Source: Photobacterium marinum
Lineage (GTDB): Bacteria > Pseudomonadota > Gammaproteobacteria > Enterobacterales > Vibrionaceae
Reading direction: 5' to 3'
Assembly: GCF_000331515.1 (NCBI RefSeq)
Contig: NZ_AMZO01000033.1
Coordinates: forward strand, 124,001-188,000
DNA: 64,000 bases
The translations under genes and the position numbers were made by a program. Positions 17,817-26,456 of the stretch are shown in pieces. Under the pieces are notes generated by a model. The model saw only the letters and a program-made list of their open reading frames with translations. It did no database searches and was not told the origin of the DNA. How positions within the stretch are numbered: the first letter of the stretch is position 1; the number at the start of each line of letters is the position of its first letter.

Positions 17817-18141
17817 CAGGATCCCTCCCTTTCGTCCTTCCACAATCACCCGGCAGCCTGCCGGGAAATAGAAAATACCCATACTCTCTATGAGTTAATC
17901 TAGACTATTTTTGATTAACACTTTATTTACAATTAACTTAGGACAGGATCGAAGAAACCAGCAATAAATTGGCGGGAAAAAGTATGCAGCAAAGCAGTAT
18001 AGTCCGAGGCAGGCCAGACTACTCAAAACAGAAAAGTGCAGAATAAAATGCCAGGTAACAGCAGGAAGGTTATATCAAACTGAACAATAGCCAGAATAAA
18101 ATAGTCTGAACTGGCAACTCCAATTATTGTCCAGTCTGATA
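17817..18141. other. Gene-free spacer upstream of coxB (325 bp)
   Basis: Holds the promoter region of the cox operon (minus strand) and the tail end after the methyltransferase gene. It is AT rich around 17895-17945. No open frame or hairpin terminator that I can support. A direct-repeat motif of ArcA type is listed separately. Confidence 0.6.
17915..17931 (-). promoter_or_regulatory. Candidate ArcA-type direct repeat before the cox operon
   Basis: On the minus strand TGTAAA and TGTTAA occur with starts exactly 11 bases apart, the spacing known for ArcA-P direct repeats, about 100 bases before the coxB GTG. ArcA repression of an aa3-type oxidase in low oxygen would make sense, but AT-rich DNA gives such matches by chance. 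Confidence 0.3.
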
Positions 18142-18939
18142 TTACAGCCGGATATGCACCAGTACCGGGGTCAGGCGGTATTTCAGGTTAGGGATTTTCG
18201 CAATCCAGCGCTGCCATGGACGCCAGCGGGAGCATGAGTGATCCAACGGGCTATGGCTGCTGACCAGCTCAGCCCAAGGAAGCCAGTTCAATATCTGGCG
18301 TACCGGATCCTTGTAGCCATGCCGATAAGTATCAGCACCCATCTTCTGCGCCATTGCGGACTCACAACGATCCCCGGCAATAACAAAACAAGCTTCTATC
18401 TGACTGAAGTGGCAGCCGATACGCTGAATGAAATTCGCCAGTTCATTATCATTACATTGCAGCAAAGCCTGATCGCACAGCAGCAATACCGGGGCATTCC
18501 CCGTCGCCGGCAGCGCCTTAAGCCAGGATAAGTCGGTTACCGAACCCTGACGCATGGTATAGCGCTCACTACGGTGAAACAGACGCTGTCGCCACAACAG
18601 GTTTTCATCGGTATCCAGCTCGAACCAGCGGCAACGGCCGTTATCAAGACGGTAGAAACGGGTATCCAATCCCGCCCCGACATTAATGATCCAGCCATTG
18701 GGATGACGCCTGAGAAACTGTTGGACCAAACGGTCACACTGCAGAGTAAGGGTGGCATGCAGCAACTGGCGTTCAGTAACATTACCAGCGAGGCAATCAG
18801 GTTTGAGGTGGCATTGACTACAGGCCGCAGCAGCAACCGGGTCATAGATTAGCCCGTCATCAACCAAACTCTCGCGGCTACGTAGCCAGAGCGGTTGGAG
18901 CAAGGCAGTAGGAATATTGTAGCGGGAAGAATTGGCCAT
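18142..18939 (-). CDS. Class I SAM-dependent methyltransferase, LCM/PPM2-like
   Basis: A 265-residue cytosolic protein of the leucine carboxyl methyltransferase superfamily, which also covers polyketide O-methyltransferases. The SAM site is WIINVGAGLDTRFYRL (motif I), followed by RWFELDTDENLLWRQ with the acidic end of strand 2 and PVLLLCDQALLQCND (motif for strand 4). LYRL-type features of true PP2A methyltransferases are not evident. An N-terminal CSQCHLKPDC cluster of three cysteines might bind metal. The ATG at 18939 is favoured: CGGAG is six bases before it but touches the alternative ATG at 18945. A strong Fur box lies 29-47 bases upstream, so it is probably repressed by iron. Substrate unknown. 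Confidence 0.8.
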   Translation of the reverse strand: MANSSRYNIPTALLQPLWLRSRESLVDDGLIYDPVAAAACSQCHLKPDCLAGNVTERQLLHATLTLQCDRLVQQFLRRHPNGWIINVGAGLDTRFYRLDNGRCRWFELDTDENLLWRQRLFHRSERYTMRQGSVTDLSWLKALPATGNAPVLLLCDQALLQCNDNELANFIQRIGCHFSQIEACFVIAGDRCESAMAQKMGADTYRHGYKDPVRQILNWLPWAELVSSHSPLDHSCSRWRPWQRWIAKIPNLKYRLTPVLVHIRL

Positions 18940-18967
18940 TATCATCTCCGTATGAAAGCAAGAAGAT

Positions 18968-18986
18968 GATAATGACTATCATTAAC
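18968..18986. promoter_or_regulatory. Fur box upstream of the methyltransferase gene
   Basis: GATAATGACTATCATTAAC matches the 19-bp Fur consensus (GATAATGATAATCATTATC) at 16 of 19 positions. On the minus strand it follows TTGCAA, a plausible -35 element, and covers the expected -10 area of the gene starting at 18939. No gene starts nearby on the plus strand, so it should act on the methyltransferase. Confidence 0.82.
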
Positions 18987-19082
18987 TTTTGCAAAACATT
19001 CTGTTCAAAAAAATGGCTATTTTTACACCTCAGACGGCATAAAAACAAAGCCTGTCAGCAAAAGCTTTTTGTTGGCAGAGAG

Positions 19083-19703
19083 TTACATCCAGTCGCCGTT
19101 GCGGATCACCCCGACAGCAATACCTTCGATGGTCAGCTGCTGGTAATTCAGATCGACAACAATCGGCTCGAACTCTTCGTTTTCAGCATGTAGCAGCACC
19201 TGGGAACCCTTCTTCTCCAGACGCTTAACGGTGACATCGTCTTCCACCCTGGCCACCACAACCTGACCGTTGTGAACGTCCTGGGTTTTATGCACAGCCA
19301 GCAAATCGCCGTCCATAATACCGATGTCTTTCATACTCATACCATTAACCCGCAGCAGAAAATCAGCGCGGGGTTTAAATAATGCCGGATCGACTTCGTA
19401 ATGAGTTTCCACGTGCTCCTGAGCCAGAATAGGCTCACCCGCAGCAACCTGACCGATCAGCGGCAGGCCCTGCTCTTCAGAACTCTGGGTATCCAGCAGC
19501 AGGCGAATGCCACGAGATGCTCCGGGAATGATCTCAATCACTTCTTTACGCGCCAATGCTTTCAAGTGCTCTTCGGCAGCATTGGCGGAACGGAATCCAA
19601 GTTCACGGGCTATCTCAGCACGTGTTGGCGGCATTCCAGAATCTTCAATTTTTGCTTTGATCAAATCAAAGACTTCTTGTTGGCGCGGCGTTAACGGCTT
19701 CAT
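19083..19703 (-). CDS. lexA: LexA repressor
   Basis: SOS master repressor and self-cleaving peptidase. Of 206 residues, about 1-70 form the winged helix DNA-binding domain (PTRAEIARELGFRSANAAEE) and 80-206 the S24 domain. The cleavage site is the Ala88-Gly89 bond in GQVAAGEP; the catalytic Ser is Ser123 (GMSM) and the Lys is Lys160 (TVKRLE). Two SOS boxes immediately upstream show autoregulation. It is transcribed alone: the E. coli partner dinF is elsewhere (8580-9929). A wobble-paired hairpin with a T-rich end lies about 5-35 bases after the stop. Confidence 0.98.
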   Translation of the reverse strand: MKPLTPRQQEVFDLIKAKIEDSGMPPTRAEIARELGFRSANAAEEHLKALARKEVIEIIPGASRGIRLLLDTQSSEEQGLPLIGQVAAGEPILAQEHVETHYEVDPALFKPRADFLLRVNGMSMKDIGIMDGDLLAVHKTQDVHNGQVVVARVEDDVTVKRLEKKGSQVLLHAENEEFEPIVVDLNYQQLTIEGIAVGVIRNGDWM

Positions 19704-19711
19704 GGCTCACC

Positions 19712-19727
19712 CTGTCTGTTTATACAG
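19712..19727. promoter_or_regulatory. LexA box 1 (SOS operator)
   Basis: CTGTCTGTTTATACAG fits CTGT-N8-ACAG exactly and begins 9 bases before the lexA ATG. Confidence 0.9.
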
Positions 19728-19731
19728 TTCA

Positions 19732-19747
19732 CTGTGAGTATATCCAG
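19732..19747. promoter_or_regulatory. LexA box 2 (SOS operator)
   Basis: CTGTGAGTATATCCAG fits CTGT-N8-ACAG with one mismatch. It lies 20 bases from box 1, nearly the spacing of the paired boxes of E. coli lexA. Confidence 0.8.
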
Positions 19748-20036
19748 TGTTCACTGGCTTGAAAAGGCAATTGTTTACGAAAAGAGCAATTTACCAAATG
19801 ACATAAAAGGCAGGTTGCTGTTAAAGCAAGGGTTTTGCAGTTAAGTCCGGCGAAAAACCGCATAACTTCTCGGAAAAGTGTGATAAGCAGCAAATGGCAC
19901 AAAAAAGAACAATAAGTTACAGAAAATCTGATGCAAATTTGATATTCAACCAAAACTATGTGGCATTTAGCAGCAAACCCGCTGGCATTTTCTGCTATTC
20001 TTGCCACGCATTAAGAATTCGAGGCTAGTAAAAGAT
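19748..20036. other. Divergent spacer between lexA and plsB
   Basis: Together with the SOS boxes this gap is 333 bases and must hold the lexA and plsB promoters. It is AT rich around 19860-19960. I found no further motif or small gene that I can support. Confidence 0.5.
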
Positions 20037-22487
20037 ATGTCAAGTTGGCAGAAAATCTATCGAAATTTATTAAATTTGCCGCTTTCTCTGCTGGTTAAAA
20101 CGCATTCCATCCCTTCAGATCCAATGGCGGATCTGGAATTAGATTTAGAACGACCGATTATCTATATTCTGCCGTTTTGTTCTAACACAGATTTAATGAC
20201 CCTGCGCAGCAGCACAGAGGCACTGGGATTGCCTGATCCGCTGCAACCACTGGAGATTGGCGGTAAGTCTTACGTCCGTTATGTATACATTGCCGAAGGC
20301 CCGAGCGTGTTCGGCTCCGACAGTGAACTCCCGCAAGAATCCAAAGACCTGTTCACCGCCCTGCTTGAGCACCACAAACAAGACAGCGAGCTGGATGTCC
20401 AGGTTGTTCCGGCATCTATCCTATGGGGACGCAAACCTGGTAAGGAAGACAACCAGAAACCGACCCTGCGCCCGCTGAACGGACCGGAAAAATTCTTCAC
20501 TATCTTGGCCCACGGCCGCGACTGTATGGTACGCCTGAGCCCGGCGGTATCGCTGCGTTATATGGCCGACCACCACGGCACCGACGATTCCATCGCCCAC
20601 AAACTGGCGCGTGTCGCCAAGATCCACTTTTCGCGTCAGCAGCTGGCCGCTTCCGGTCCTAAGCTGCCGGATCGCCAGGCCCTGTTCAAGCGCCTACTGG
20701 CATCCAAGGCAATCGAGAAAGTCGTTGCCGAAGAAGCAGAAAGCCGCGACGTGCCGGTAGAGAAAGTACGCAAAGAAGCCATTGATATGATGGAAGAAAT
20801 TGCTGCCAACTTCTCTTATTCACTGATCAAGCGCGGTGACCGCTTCCTTGGCTGGCTGTGGAACAAACTCTACCAGGGTCTGAATATCCATAACGCCCAG
20901 CGCGTCCGTCAACTGGCCCAGGACGGTCACGAAATCGTTTATGTTCCGTGTCACCGCAGTCACATGGACTACCTGCTACTGTCTTACGTTCTGTACCAGG
21001 AAGGCTTGGTTCCACCGCACATCGCTGCCGGTATCAACCTGAACTTCTTCCCGGCCGGTCCGATTTTCCGCCGTGGTGGTGCTTTCTTTATCCGCCGCAG
21101 TTTCAAAGGTAATCGCCTGTACTCAACCGTATTCCGTGAATACCTGTCTGAGCTGTTTGCCAAAGGTTACTCGGTTGAATACTTCAGCGAAGGTGGCCGT
21201 TCCCGTACCGGACGCCTGCTGCCGGCGAAAACCGGTATGCTGTCGATGACCATCCAGGCAATGCTGCGTGGCCTCAACCGCCCGGTAACTCTGGTGCCAG
21301 TTTACATCGGCTATGAACACGTAATGGAAGTAGCAACCTATGCCAAGGAGCTACGCGGCAAACGCAAGGAAAAAGAAAACGTCGGCCAGGTGCTGCGTAC
21401 TCTGCGTAAACTGCGCAACCTCGGCCAGGGTTATGTGAACTTCGGTGAGCCTATCTCGCTGAACCACTACCTTAATGACAAGGTGCCTGAATGGCATAAC
21501 GATGTCGACCCGATTGAACCGCCGCGCCCGCAGTGGCTGAACCCGGTGGTCAATGAGCTGGCCAATAAGATGATGACTCACATCAACGATGCGGCAGCCA
21601 CCAACGCCCTGACCCTGAGCGCCCTGGCCCTACTGGCATCACGCCAACGTGCGCTGAGCCGTGAAGAGCTGGAGCAGCAAATTGACTGCTACCTGCAACT
21701 GCTGCGCAATGTACCGTACTCAGAGCAATGCACCATGCCGGATAACACCGCGGCAGAACTGGTTGGCCACGCCATTGATATGGATAAGTTCATTGTTGAG
21801 CGTGACAGCCTGGGCGACATCATCTCGCTTAACCGTCAGCAGTCAATCCTGATGACATACTACCGCAACAACATTATCCACCTGTTTGCGATGCCGTCGC
21901 TGATTGCCCACATAGTGGTTCAGCACCAGCGCCTGAGCAAGGATGCACTGCATGAGCAGGTTGAGCTGTTGTACCCGTTCCTCAAAGCAGAGCTGTTCCT
22001 TCGCTTTGAAAAAGAGGAACTGACTGAGGTAATCAATGCCCAGATCGACGAACTGATTCGCCAGCGCCTGATCCTGAAAGAAGGTGATGATATTGCCCTG
22101 AACAGCGCCCGTATCGGTCCGCTGCAGCTACTGGCACGTACTATATCTGAAACACTGCAGCGCTATGCGATTGCCCTGACCCTGCTACGCTCTGAGCCGC
22201 AGCTGATGAAGAGCGATCTGGAGCAACAGAGCCAGATGATGGCCCAGCGCCTGAGCCGACTGCACGGTATCAATGCGCCGGAATTCTTCGATAAAGGTGT
22301 ATTTGCCACTCTGGTGAAGACCCTACGGGCGGAAGGCTACCTCAATGAGGACTGCCACGCGGTATCGCATCCGGTAGAAAACCTGGCCGAACTGTTGGCT
22401 GCACTAGTTTCACCGGAAGTAAAACTGACAATCCAGGCAGTAATGAACCGGGAAGAAAAAGTAGAAGAATCCGAATCCGCAGCCTGA
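20037..22487 (+). CDS. plsB: Glycerol-3-phosphate 1-O-acyltransferase PlsB
   Basis: Inner-membrane enzyme that acylates sn-glycerol 3-phosphate, the first step of phospholipid synthesis. The 816-residue protein (807 in E. coli) has the acyltransferase box I HX4D in CHRSHMDYLLLSY, box II in GAFFIRRSF, box III in FSEGGRSRTGRLLPAKTGML and box IV PVTLVPVYIGYE. The ATG at 20037 is chosen because MSSWQKIYRNLLNLP matches known PlsB starts; GAGG lies 13 bases upstream. It ends with an intrinsic terminator. The gene is divergent from lexA, whereas in E. coli it lies near lexA too (plsB/dgkA-lexA region). Confidence 0.98.
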   Translation: MSSWQKIYRNLLNLPLSLLVKTHSIPSDPMADLELDLERPIIYILPFCSNTDLMTLRSSTEALGLPDPLQPLEIGGKSYVRYVYIAEGPSVFGSDSELPQESKDLFTALLEHHKQDSELDVQVVPASILWGRKPGKEDNQKPTLRPLNGPEKFFTILAHGRDCMVRLSPAVSLRYMADHHGTDDSIAHKLARVAKIHFSRQQLAASGPKLPDRQALFKRLLASKAIEKVVAEEAESRDVPVEKVRKEAIDMMEEIAANFSYSLIKRGDRFLGWLWNKLYQGLNIHNAQRVRQLAQDGHEIVYVPCHRSHMDYLLLSYVLYQEGLVPPHIAAGINLNFFPAGPIFRRGGAFFIRRSFKGNRLYSTVFREYLSELFAKGYSVEYFSEGGRSRTGRLLPAKTGMLSMTIQAMLRGLNRPVTLVPVYIGYEHVMEVATYAKELRGKRKEKENVGQVLRTLRKLRNLGQGYVNFGEPISLNHYLNDKVPEWHNDVDPIEPPRPQWLNPVVNELANKMMTHINDAAATNALTLSALALLASRQRALSREELEQQIDCYLQLLRNVPYSEQCTMPDNTAAELVGHAIDMDKFIVERDSLGDIISLNRQQSILMTYYRNNIIHLFAMPSLIAHIVVQHQRLSKDALHEQVELLYPFLKAELFLRFEKEELTEVINAQIDELIRQRLILKEGDDIALNSARIGPLQLLARTISETLQRYAIALTLLRSEPQLMKSDLEQQSQMMAQRLSRLHGINAPEFFDKGVFATLVKTLRAEGYLNEDCHAVSHPVENLAELLAALVSPEVKLTIQAVMNREEKVEESESAA

Positions 22488-22527
22488 TAATACAAGGCTA
22501 GGGTTCAGTTCCTTATACCAAATTCAG

Positions 22528-22554
22528 CAGGTCCTCCGGGACCTGCTTTTTTTC
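22528..22554 (+). terminator. Intrinsic terminator of plsB
   Basis: GCAGGTCC, loop TCCG, GGACCTGC, then seven T residues; 41 bases after the plsB stop. Confidence 0.92.
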
Positions 22555-22776
22555 GTCGGTATTCCGCCACACAGCTTTAGAGCTATCATGTTCCAATTAC
22601 TCCCAAAGCTGTACTTGGCTAGCAAAACCCAACTTAATAGACTGAATTTAAAGAGCATAATAAAATTCACCAGCTATACCACTTCCTCGTAAGTACAGCC
22701 TAGGGAGCTTTGGGTATATCGGTGGTAAAAACCTCTCTTAACCACCATTAGCTTTCTAACAGATAATCACAGGCAC
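22555..22776. repeat. Gene-free spacer with interrupted inverted repeat
   Basis: Between the plsB and ubiA terminators. CCCAAAGCTGTACTT (22602-22616) is matched in inverted form at 22691-22714, where the two blocks AAGTACAGC and AGCTTTGGG are split by CTAGGG. A second small hairpin pairs GGTGGT (from 22721) with ACCACC (to 22746). No open frame of note. It could be a small RNA, a worn mobile-element remnant, or nothing. Confidence 0.35.
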
Positions 22777-22804
22777 AAAAAAAGCGCCGGATAAAGGCGC
22801 TTTT
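22777..22804 (-). terminator. Intrinsic terminator of ubiA
   Basis: On the minus strand AAAAGCGCC, a 7-base loop, GGCGCTTTTTTT, starting 44 bases past the ubiA stop. Confidence 0.88.
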
Positions 22805-22847
22805 GCATGATCTGCTAATGACAGACAGCTAACTGATTTGTGAACAA

Positions 22848-23708
22848 CTAGCCGATACAAACACTGGCCGCAATACCAACCCAAATCAGCATTCCGACAT
22901 AGTTGTTGTTCAGGAAAGCACTGAAGCAAGGACCGCGCTCTCGGCCGCGGATCAGCATTTGCTGGTAAACAAACAATGCCGATGCCAGTAGCAGGAACCA
23001 GAAATACAGCTGGCTCAGTGACAATATCGCGCCAACGGCAATCAGGAATACCAGGGTGCCTAACTGCAACAATCCGACGATGACTTTATCGAATTTACCA
23101 AACAGGATAGCCGTTGATTTGATACCAATTTTCAGGTCGTCATCGCGATCAACCATGGCGTATTGGGTATCGTAAGCAATCGTCCACAAAATGTTGGCTG
23201 CGAACAACAGCCAGGCAACAACCGGCAATTCACCGGACTGCGCAGCGTAAGCCATCGGGATCGACCAGCCAAACGCGATGCCCAACACCAACTGCGGCAG
23301 ATGGGTATAGCGCTTCATAAACGGGTAAGTTGCCGCCAGCAACAAACCAACCGCAGACAACATAATGGTCAGGGTATTCATGGTCAGCACCAGCAGGAAG
23401 GACACCAGCACCAGTAGGCCAAACAGGCCCAGTGCCTCACGCTCGGTGATCCTGCCCGACGGCATCGGCCGCTGTGCCGTTCGCTTCACATGGCCGTCAA
23501 AATTGCGATCGGCATAATCATTAATCACACAACCTGCCGCCCGCATAAAAATCACCCCGAGCACAAAAACCGTCAGGACATGCCAGTCCGGCATTCCATC
23601 CGCTGCCAGGAACAATGCCCACAGGGTCGGCCACAGCAGCAGTAAACTACCAATCGGACGATCAAACCGCGCTAACTGCCAAAAGGCTTTAGCTTTGCTT
23701 ATTTCCAA
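22848..23708 (-). CDS. ubiA: 4-hydroxybenzoate octaprenyltransferase
   Basis: Membrane prenyltransferase that joins the polyprenyl tail to 4-hydroxybenzoate in ubiquinone synthesis. The 286-residue protein has about eight or nine helices and the two Asp-rich sites: INDYADRNFDGHVKRT (first) and YAMVDRDDDLKIG (second). The N-terminal FDRPIGSLLLLWPTLWALFL is the family start. The start codon is TTG at 23708, supported by AAGGAG eight bases before it and by the lack of a better ATG. It overlaps the end of ubiC by 10 bases, so the two are translationally coupled. Confidence 0.96.
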   Translation of the reverse strand: MEISKAKAFWQLARFDRPIGSLLLLWPTLWALFLAADGMPDWHVLTVFVLGVIFMRAAGCVINDYADRNFDGHVKRTAQRPMPSGRITEREALGLFGLLVLVSFLLVLTMNTLTIMLSAVGLLLAATYPFMKRYTHLPQLVLGIAFGWSIPMAYAAQSGELPVVAWLLFAANILWTIAYDTQYAMVDRDDDLKIGIKSTAILFGKFDKVIVGLLQLGTLVFLIAVGAILSLSQLYFWFLLLASALFVYQQMLIRGRERGPCFSAFLNNNYVGMLIWVGIAASVCIG

Positions 23709-24247
23709 CTTTGAGTCTCCTTCGCATAAACAGGGGCTGCATCCAGAAACAACTCAGCGACCAGCAGGGGCTTATCGTTAATCCACAACCGCGAACGTCG
23801 AGCCCACATCGGGTCATCTTTCGTGCCAACATTGGCCACCATCAAGGCATCACGTCGCGCACTGCGATCGGTAAATACCCGAAAACCTAACGGCATTTCA
23901 CCCAGCTGCTCTAAATCGCGCTCCGGGCCAGTCAGGGTTGATAACGGGATCAGTGTACGGGCAAACACCCAAGGTTCCCCGTCTCCTTTCAGGACAACTT
24001 TGCGTACCAGGCAGTCACCATCACCAATCAGTGACCGTTCATCATCGGTCAATTGCGACGGGTCTACCCGGAACTGCTCTATCAGGGATACGCTGAAATG
24101 CTCACAATAGCGCTGAAATCGGCGCGACAATGAATCAGGTTCAAGCAACCAATGCCCAAACTCAGTCCCTTCAATGGCTGTTTCTTCCGGTGCCTGCCAT
24201 TTGGCACGAGCCAACAAGGGCTTGTACAACTGCTTGAATTTCGACAT
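23699..24247 (-). CDS. ubiC: Chorismate lyase
   Basis: Cytosolic enzyme splitting chorismate into 4-hydroxybenzoate and pyruvate, the entry step of ubiquinone synthesis. The 182-residue protein shows LEPDSLSRRFQRYCEHFSV, VRKVVLKGDGEPWVFART and the C-terminal ARRSRLWINDKPLLVAELFL with the product-binding Arg and the conserved final Glu. Its product feeds UbiA, encoded next with overlapping frames. The ATG at 24247 is the only sensible start. The ubiCA order is as in E. coli. Confidence 0.95.
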   Translation of the reverse strand: MSKFKQLYKPLLARAKWQAPEETAIEGTEFGHWLLEPDSLSRRFQRYCEHFSVSLIEQFRVDPSQLTDDERSLIGDGDCLVRKVVLKGDGEPWVFARTLIPLSTLTGPERDLEQLGEMPLGFRVFTDRSARRDALMVANVGTKDDPMWARRSRLWINDKPLLVAELFLDAAPVYAKETQSWK

Positions 24248-24404
24248 TTTTCTAATAAAAAGTATACCAACCTGTCATCAGGGGGTTGGTAGAGTACGGT
24301 TAATTTATTACCATGAGGAAACACTATTGTAGCAAGCTGTAACGGGTACGAATATCGTTACGATCGAAAGAAAGCAAATCATTACCTGAAATCCCGATAA
24401 ATCC

Positions 24405-24830
24405 ATGAGTGTAATAATGAGACAGATTATCTTAGGCTTCACCCTGCTTTTTGCCACTCTGCTGGCTCCGTTTAATGCTTCGGCAGAAGAAGAAAAAGCC
24501 GCAAGCCCGCAATACACTTATTACACCCTGTCCCCGGATATCACAACCAACTACTACACCCAGGGCAAACGCATCGGCTATCTGCGCCTTCAGATTGACC
24601 TGATGGTAGCCGACCCGGATTTGATCAAAATTGTCGAGCACCACTCCCCGCTGATCCGTGATGCCATCATTACCATTATTGGCCAGCAACCAGAGGCCAA
24701 AATCAAATCTCTGGCCGGACGAGAAGAAATCCGCCAGGCTTGCCTCAACAAAGCCAATGAGCTGTTGATTGCAGAAACCCGACAGAAAGTGCTGACCGAG
24801 CTGCTGTTTACCAAATACCTTTATCAGTAA
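24405..24830 (+). CDS. FliL-like protein, orphan
   Basis: A 141-residue exported or membrane-anchored protein. Residues 5-26 (MRQIILGFTLLFATLLAPF, ending NASAEE) read as a signal peptide with an Ala-x-Ala-like site, and the remainder (YYTLSPDITTNY, GYLRLQIDLMVADPDLIKIV, then SPLIRDAIITIIGQQ) has the pattern of the periplasmic domain of FliL, the stator-associated flagellar protein. No flagellar genes are nearby, so it is a FliL paralogue of unknown role. ATGs at 24405 and 24417 are both possible. It is divergent from ubiC and ends at a terminator shared with glpD. Confidence 0.82.
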   Translation: MSVIMRQIILGFTLLFATLLAPFNASAEEEKAASPQYTYYTLSPDITTNYYTQGKRIGYLRLQIDLMVADPDLIKIVEHHSPLIRDAIITIIGQQPEAKIKSLAGREEIRQACLNKANELLIAETRQKVLTELLFTKYLYQ

Positions 24831-24854
24831 GCTCGAATTAACGGGTCACAGGTA

Positions 24855-24881
24855 TAAAAAAGGCGCTTCAGCGCCTTTTTT
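24855..24881. terminator. Bidirectional terminator between FliL-like gene and glpD
   Basis: AAAAAAGGCGC, loop TTCA, GCGCCTTTTTT; symmetric, lying between convergent genes. Confidence 0.92.
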
Positions 24882-24902
24882 ACTATTTACTCGCCACAAC
24901 TT

Positions 24903-26423
24903 CTAAGCTGCAGCAACCGAACCGGCCTGACGCTGCTGATCAATATACTCGACAACCGCTATCTGCTGCCCGGCATCGAGATACAACCCCAGCTTACTGC
25001 GCCGCCACAGCACATCTTCTGCCGCCTGAACAAACTCATGCTCAATCAGGTAATCAAGCTCGCAAGCATACAGGCCCTCACCGAAATGCTGTCCCATCTC
25101 AGCTTCACCGCTGATCCCTTCCAATATTTTCAGAGCACGCGTACCGTAATTGGTCGCCAGGCGCTCAACCGTGAAGTCGGATAACCAAGGACACTGGTGC
25201 TGCAACCGGGCAGCCAGGCTTTGGCGATCAAATTCCACGTCACCGCCCGGCAGGCAAGCGTTCGCCGTCCAGGAGGCCCCCATTTTCGGGAAGAAGGGTG
25301 CCAGCTTCACCATCGCCGCTTCAGCCAGTTTGCGGTAGGTTGTCAGCTTACCGCCAAAAATAGACAGCAACGGCGGGTTGTTCCCTTCCTGCTCCAGCTC
25401 AAGGGTATAGTCGCGGGTGATCGCCTGCGGTGAATCAGATTCATCATCACACAGCGGGCGAACACCACTGTAAGTCCAGACCACATCATCACGGGTCAGC
25501 TTGCGGGTAAAGTGGTTGTTGTAGACATCAAGCAGATAACGGATTTCATTGTCATCAATCGCCACATCACGAGGATCGCCATGATATTCCACATCAGTGG
25601 TACCGATGATCGAGAAACGATCCAGATACGGAATCACAAACACAATCCGGCTGTCTTCATTTTGCAGAATGTAAGCCTGGGTCTGATCATGTACTCGCGG
25701 CACCACAATATGTGAGCCCTTGATCAAACGGATATTGCGCGGTGATGCCTCTTCCATACTCTGATCAAAAAAAGTTTTCACCCAAGGACCTGCTGCATTA
25801 ACCAGAGCATGAGCCCGGCGCTCAAACGTCTCACCGGACAAAGTGTCTCGCACGGTAACCCGCCACAACTCTCCTTCCCTGACCGCCTGCTCTACCTTAC
25901 AGCGGTTACGAACCTCCCCGCCACGCTCTGCCACTTCCATGACATTGAGGATCACCAAACGAGCATCATCAACCCAACAATCGGAATACTCGAACCCCTG
26001 AGTAATTTCCGGCACCAGTACAGAATCCTGACCGAACTTTACCCCATGGCTGGCTGGCAGTGTGGTTCGCTTACCCAAGTGATCATAAAGAAACAGACCG
26101 GCACGGATCATCCAGGCCGGGCGCAGATGCGGACGGTGCGGCAGGCGAAAACGCATAGGATGCGCAATGTGTGGGGCCTTACGCAACAGAACTTCACGTT
26201 CTGCCAGCGCTTCACCGACTAAGCGAAATTCATAATGCTCCAGGTAACGCAGACCGCCGTGGATCAGCTTAGAGCTGGCTGAAGATGTAGCTGATGCAAA
26301 GTCCGCCGCTTCGTACAGACCGACCTGCAGCCCGCGTCCAGCTGCGTCCGCCGCAATGCCGGCACCATTGATACCGCCCCCGACGACAATCAGATCCAAG
26401 ACTTCCTTTGCTGTTTCCCGCAT
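24903..26423 (-). CDS. glpD: Aerobic glycerol-3-phosphate dehydrogenase
   Basis: FAD enzyme on the inner membrane that oxidises sn-glycerol 3-phosphate to dihydroxyacetone phosphate and reduces ubiquinone. The 506-residue protein starts with the dinucleotide motif LIVVGGGINGAGIAADAAGR, followed by ASATSSASSKLIHGGLRYLE; VNAAGPWV and PLLSIFGGKLTTYRKLAE are further family marks. The ATG at 26423 is preceded by GAGGTG; the upstream TTG at 26438 lacks a ribosome site. GlpR operators and an FNR-like site lie upstream. glpR is read in the same direction 200 bp upstream but has its own terminator. Confidence 0.97.
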   Translation of the reverse strand: MRETAKEVLDLIVVGGGINGAGIAADAAGRGLQVGLYEAADFASATSSASSKLIHGGLRYLEHYEFRLVGEALAEREVLLRKAPHIAHPMRFRLPHRPHLRPAWMIRAGLFLYDHLGKRTTLPASHGVKFGQDSVLVPEITQGFEYSDCWVDDARLVILNVMEVAERGGEVRNRCKVEQAVREGELWRVTVRDTLSGETFERRAHALVNAAGPWVKTFFDQSMEEASPRNIRLIKGSHIVVPRVHDQTQAYILQNEDSRIVFVIPYLDRFSIIGTTDVEYHGDPRDVAIDDNEIRYLLDVYNNHFTRKLTRDDVVWTYSGVRPLCDDESDSPQAITRDYTLELEQEGNNPPLLSIFGGKLTTYRKLAEAAMVKLAPFFPKMGASWTANACLPGGDVEFDRQSLAARLQHQCPWLSDFTVERLATNYGTRALKILEGISGEAEMGQHFGEGLYACELDYLIEHEFVQAAEDVLWRRSKLGLYLDAGQQIAVVEYIDQQRQAGSVAAA

Positions 26424-26456
26424 AGACACCTCAATCAATATGGAATAAGTTCGAAA

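Noticed and set aside
22602..22714. Possible integron attC site
   Set aside because: The inverted repeat lacks the RYYYAAC and GTTRRRY ends, and there is no integrase or cassette nearby.
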